From assembly GCA_009923345.1 (NCBI GenBank), contig RFTR01000111.1, positions 1 through 6,629 on the forward strand: DNA of 6,629 nt. The letters are read 5' to 3'. The position numbers and the translations under genes were made by a program. This document shows positions 5,855 through 6,629 of this stretch, in pieces (within the stretch, counting starts at the first letter, position 1; every line of letters starts with the position of its first letter). Below the pieces are notes generated by a model, which made no database searches, had not been told where the DNA came from, and saw only the letters and a list, made by a program, of their open reading frames with translations. This DNA comes from Betaproteobacteria bacterium. GTDB taxonomy: Bacteria > Pseudomonadota > Gammaproteobacteria > Burkholderiales > Burkholderiaceae_C.

Positions 5855-6629
5855 ATGTCTAAAAAACGCATTGCAGTCATTGCTGGTGACGGTATCGGTA
5901 AAGAAGTGATGCCCGAAGGCATCCGCGTGATGGAAGCGGCCGCTAGTAAATTTGGTATTGACTTAGCGTTTGACCATTTCGATTTTGCTAGTTGGGATTA
6001 TTTTGAGAAGCACGGCAAGATGATGCCCGACGATTGGAAAGACCAAATCGGTGGACACGATGCCATTTACTTCGGTGCAGTCGGCTGGCCTGACAAGATT
6101 GCTGACCACATCTCTTTGTGGGGTTCTTTGTTGTTGTTTCGCCGTGAATTTGACCAATACATCAACTTACGCCCAGCGCGTTTGATGCCAGGCATCATCG
6201 CTCCTGTAGTGCGTAAAGATGGTTCAGCTAGGGCACCTGGCGAAATCGATATGTATATCGTGCGCGAAAACACCGAAGGCGAGTATTCCAGTATTGGTGG
6301 CCGTATGTACCCAGGTACCGAGCGTGAAATCGTAATGCAGGAGACAGTGATGTCTCGCATTGGTGTGGATCGCGTGCTGAAATTTGCCTTTGAATTGGCC
6401 GTGTCGCGCCCTAAAAAGCATTTAACAAGTGCTACGAAATCAAATGGCATTGCCATCACCATGCCTTATTGGGATGAGCGCGTGGCAGAAATGGCCAAAG
6501 CTTATCCGGCCATCCGCCAAGATAAATTCCATATCGACATCTTGACGGCGCACTTTGTGCAACGCCCTGACTTCTTTGACGTGGTGGTTGCCAGTAATTT
6601 ATTTGGCGATATCTTGAGCGACTTAGGCC
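5855..6629 (+). CDS. dmlA: Tartrate dehydrogenase / D-malate dehydrogenase (decarboxylating), 3' end outside window
   Basis: The 258 visible residues belong to the isocitrate/isopropylmalate dehydrogenase family and resemble E. coli DmlA (YeaU) and Pseudomonas TtuC nearly throughout: HGKMMPDDW, DAIYFGAVGWPD, DHISLWGSLL, FRREFDQYINLRP and TSATKSNG are near-identical to DmlA as I recall it. Expected functional residues are present: R137 in VRENTEGEYSS, Y144, K195 in ATKSNG, and metal-binding aspartates D228, D252 and D256 (FGDILSDLG). Such enzymes use NAD+ and a divalent metal to oxidise D-malate or tartrate, with decarboxylation of D-malate to pyruvate. Relatives are about 360 residues, so roughly 100 C-terminal residues lie beyond the window. 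The ATG has a weak GAGA (5844-5847) seven bases upstream and fits the family N-terminus. It follows the permease by 40 bases and may share its transcript. Substrate preference among D-malate, tartrate and isopropylmalate-like compounds is not settled. Confidence 0.92.
   Translation, partial: MSKKRIAVIAGDGIGKEVMPEGIRVMEAAASKFGIDLAFDHFDFASWDYFEKHGKMMPDDWKDQIGGHDAIYFGAVGWPDKIADHISLWGSLLLFRREFDQYINLRPARLMPGIIAPVVRKDGSARAPGEIDMYIVRENTEGEYSSIGGRMYPGTEREIVMQETVMSRIGVDRVLKFAFELAVSRPKKHLTSATKSNGIAITMPYWDERVAEMAKAYPAIRQDKFHIDILTAHFVQRPDFFDVVVASNLFGDILSDLG

Overview
The window looks like chromosome from a betaproteobacterium, most likely Burkholderiales and close to Comamonadaceae. The main reasons are the DnaE N-terminus (FVHLRLHSEFSVVDGTNRIDD), the ...ARCRFGKYLRV... 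block near the DnaE end, and a pirin of the HFFQIWIEPN type. Base composition is moderate, roughly half GC by eye. All genes read on the plus strand and the window is dense. I see no mobile element, CRISPR array, tRNA or rRNA. Taxonomy is inferred from remembered protein families, not from a search.

Layout: (1) 2-376, the C-terminal part of a pirin-family bicupin whose start lies upstream of the window. (2) 403-936, a small flavodoxin-family FMN protein; with pirin it forms a likely redox or stress pair. (3) 937-1044, a short gap holding an 11-bp inverted repeat (961-971 with 994-1004) and a TACAAT -10-like element just before dnaE. (4) 1045-4278, dnaE, the catalytic alpha subunit of DNA polymerase III. 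(5) 4277-4357, an out-of-frame relic of the normal DnaE C-terminus. (6) 4364-4927, pgsA, phosphatidylglycerophosphate synthase. (7) 4927-5814, an EamA/DMT-family permease overlapping pgsA by one base (TAATG). (8) 5855 to the window end, the first 258 codons of a tartrate/D-malate dehydrogenase.

The most notable point is the end of dnaE. The reading frame stops right after the OB-fold region (RVAVNG, then TAA). The next bases, in the +1 frame, encode the familiar last 25 residues of betaproteobacterial DnaE (FFPTDAALASW... ending QIIYE and TAA), six bases before the pgsA start. The simplest reading is an internal deletion of some tens of codons, with a frame change, that removes the C-terminal domain that binds tau in the E. 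coli holoenzyme. It is either a real lesion or lineage-specific shortening of an essential replicase, or a sequencing/assembly error; reads and close relatives would decide.

Functionally the block is mostly housekeeping: dnaE for replication and pgsA for phospholipid synthesis, formerly almost abutting and perhaps translationally coupled, followed by an exporter-like permease and a carbon-source dehydrogenase. I found no convincing new multi-gene system; the dnaE end is the only strongly unusual signal.
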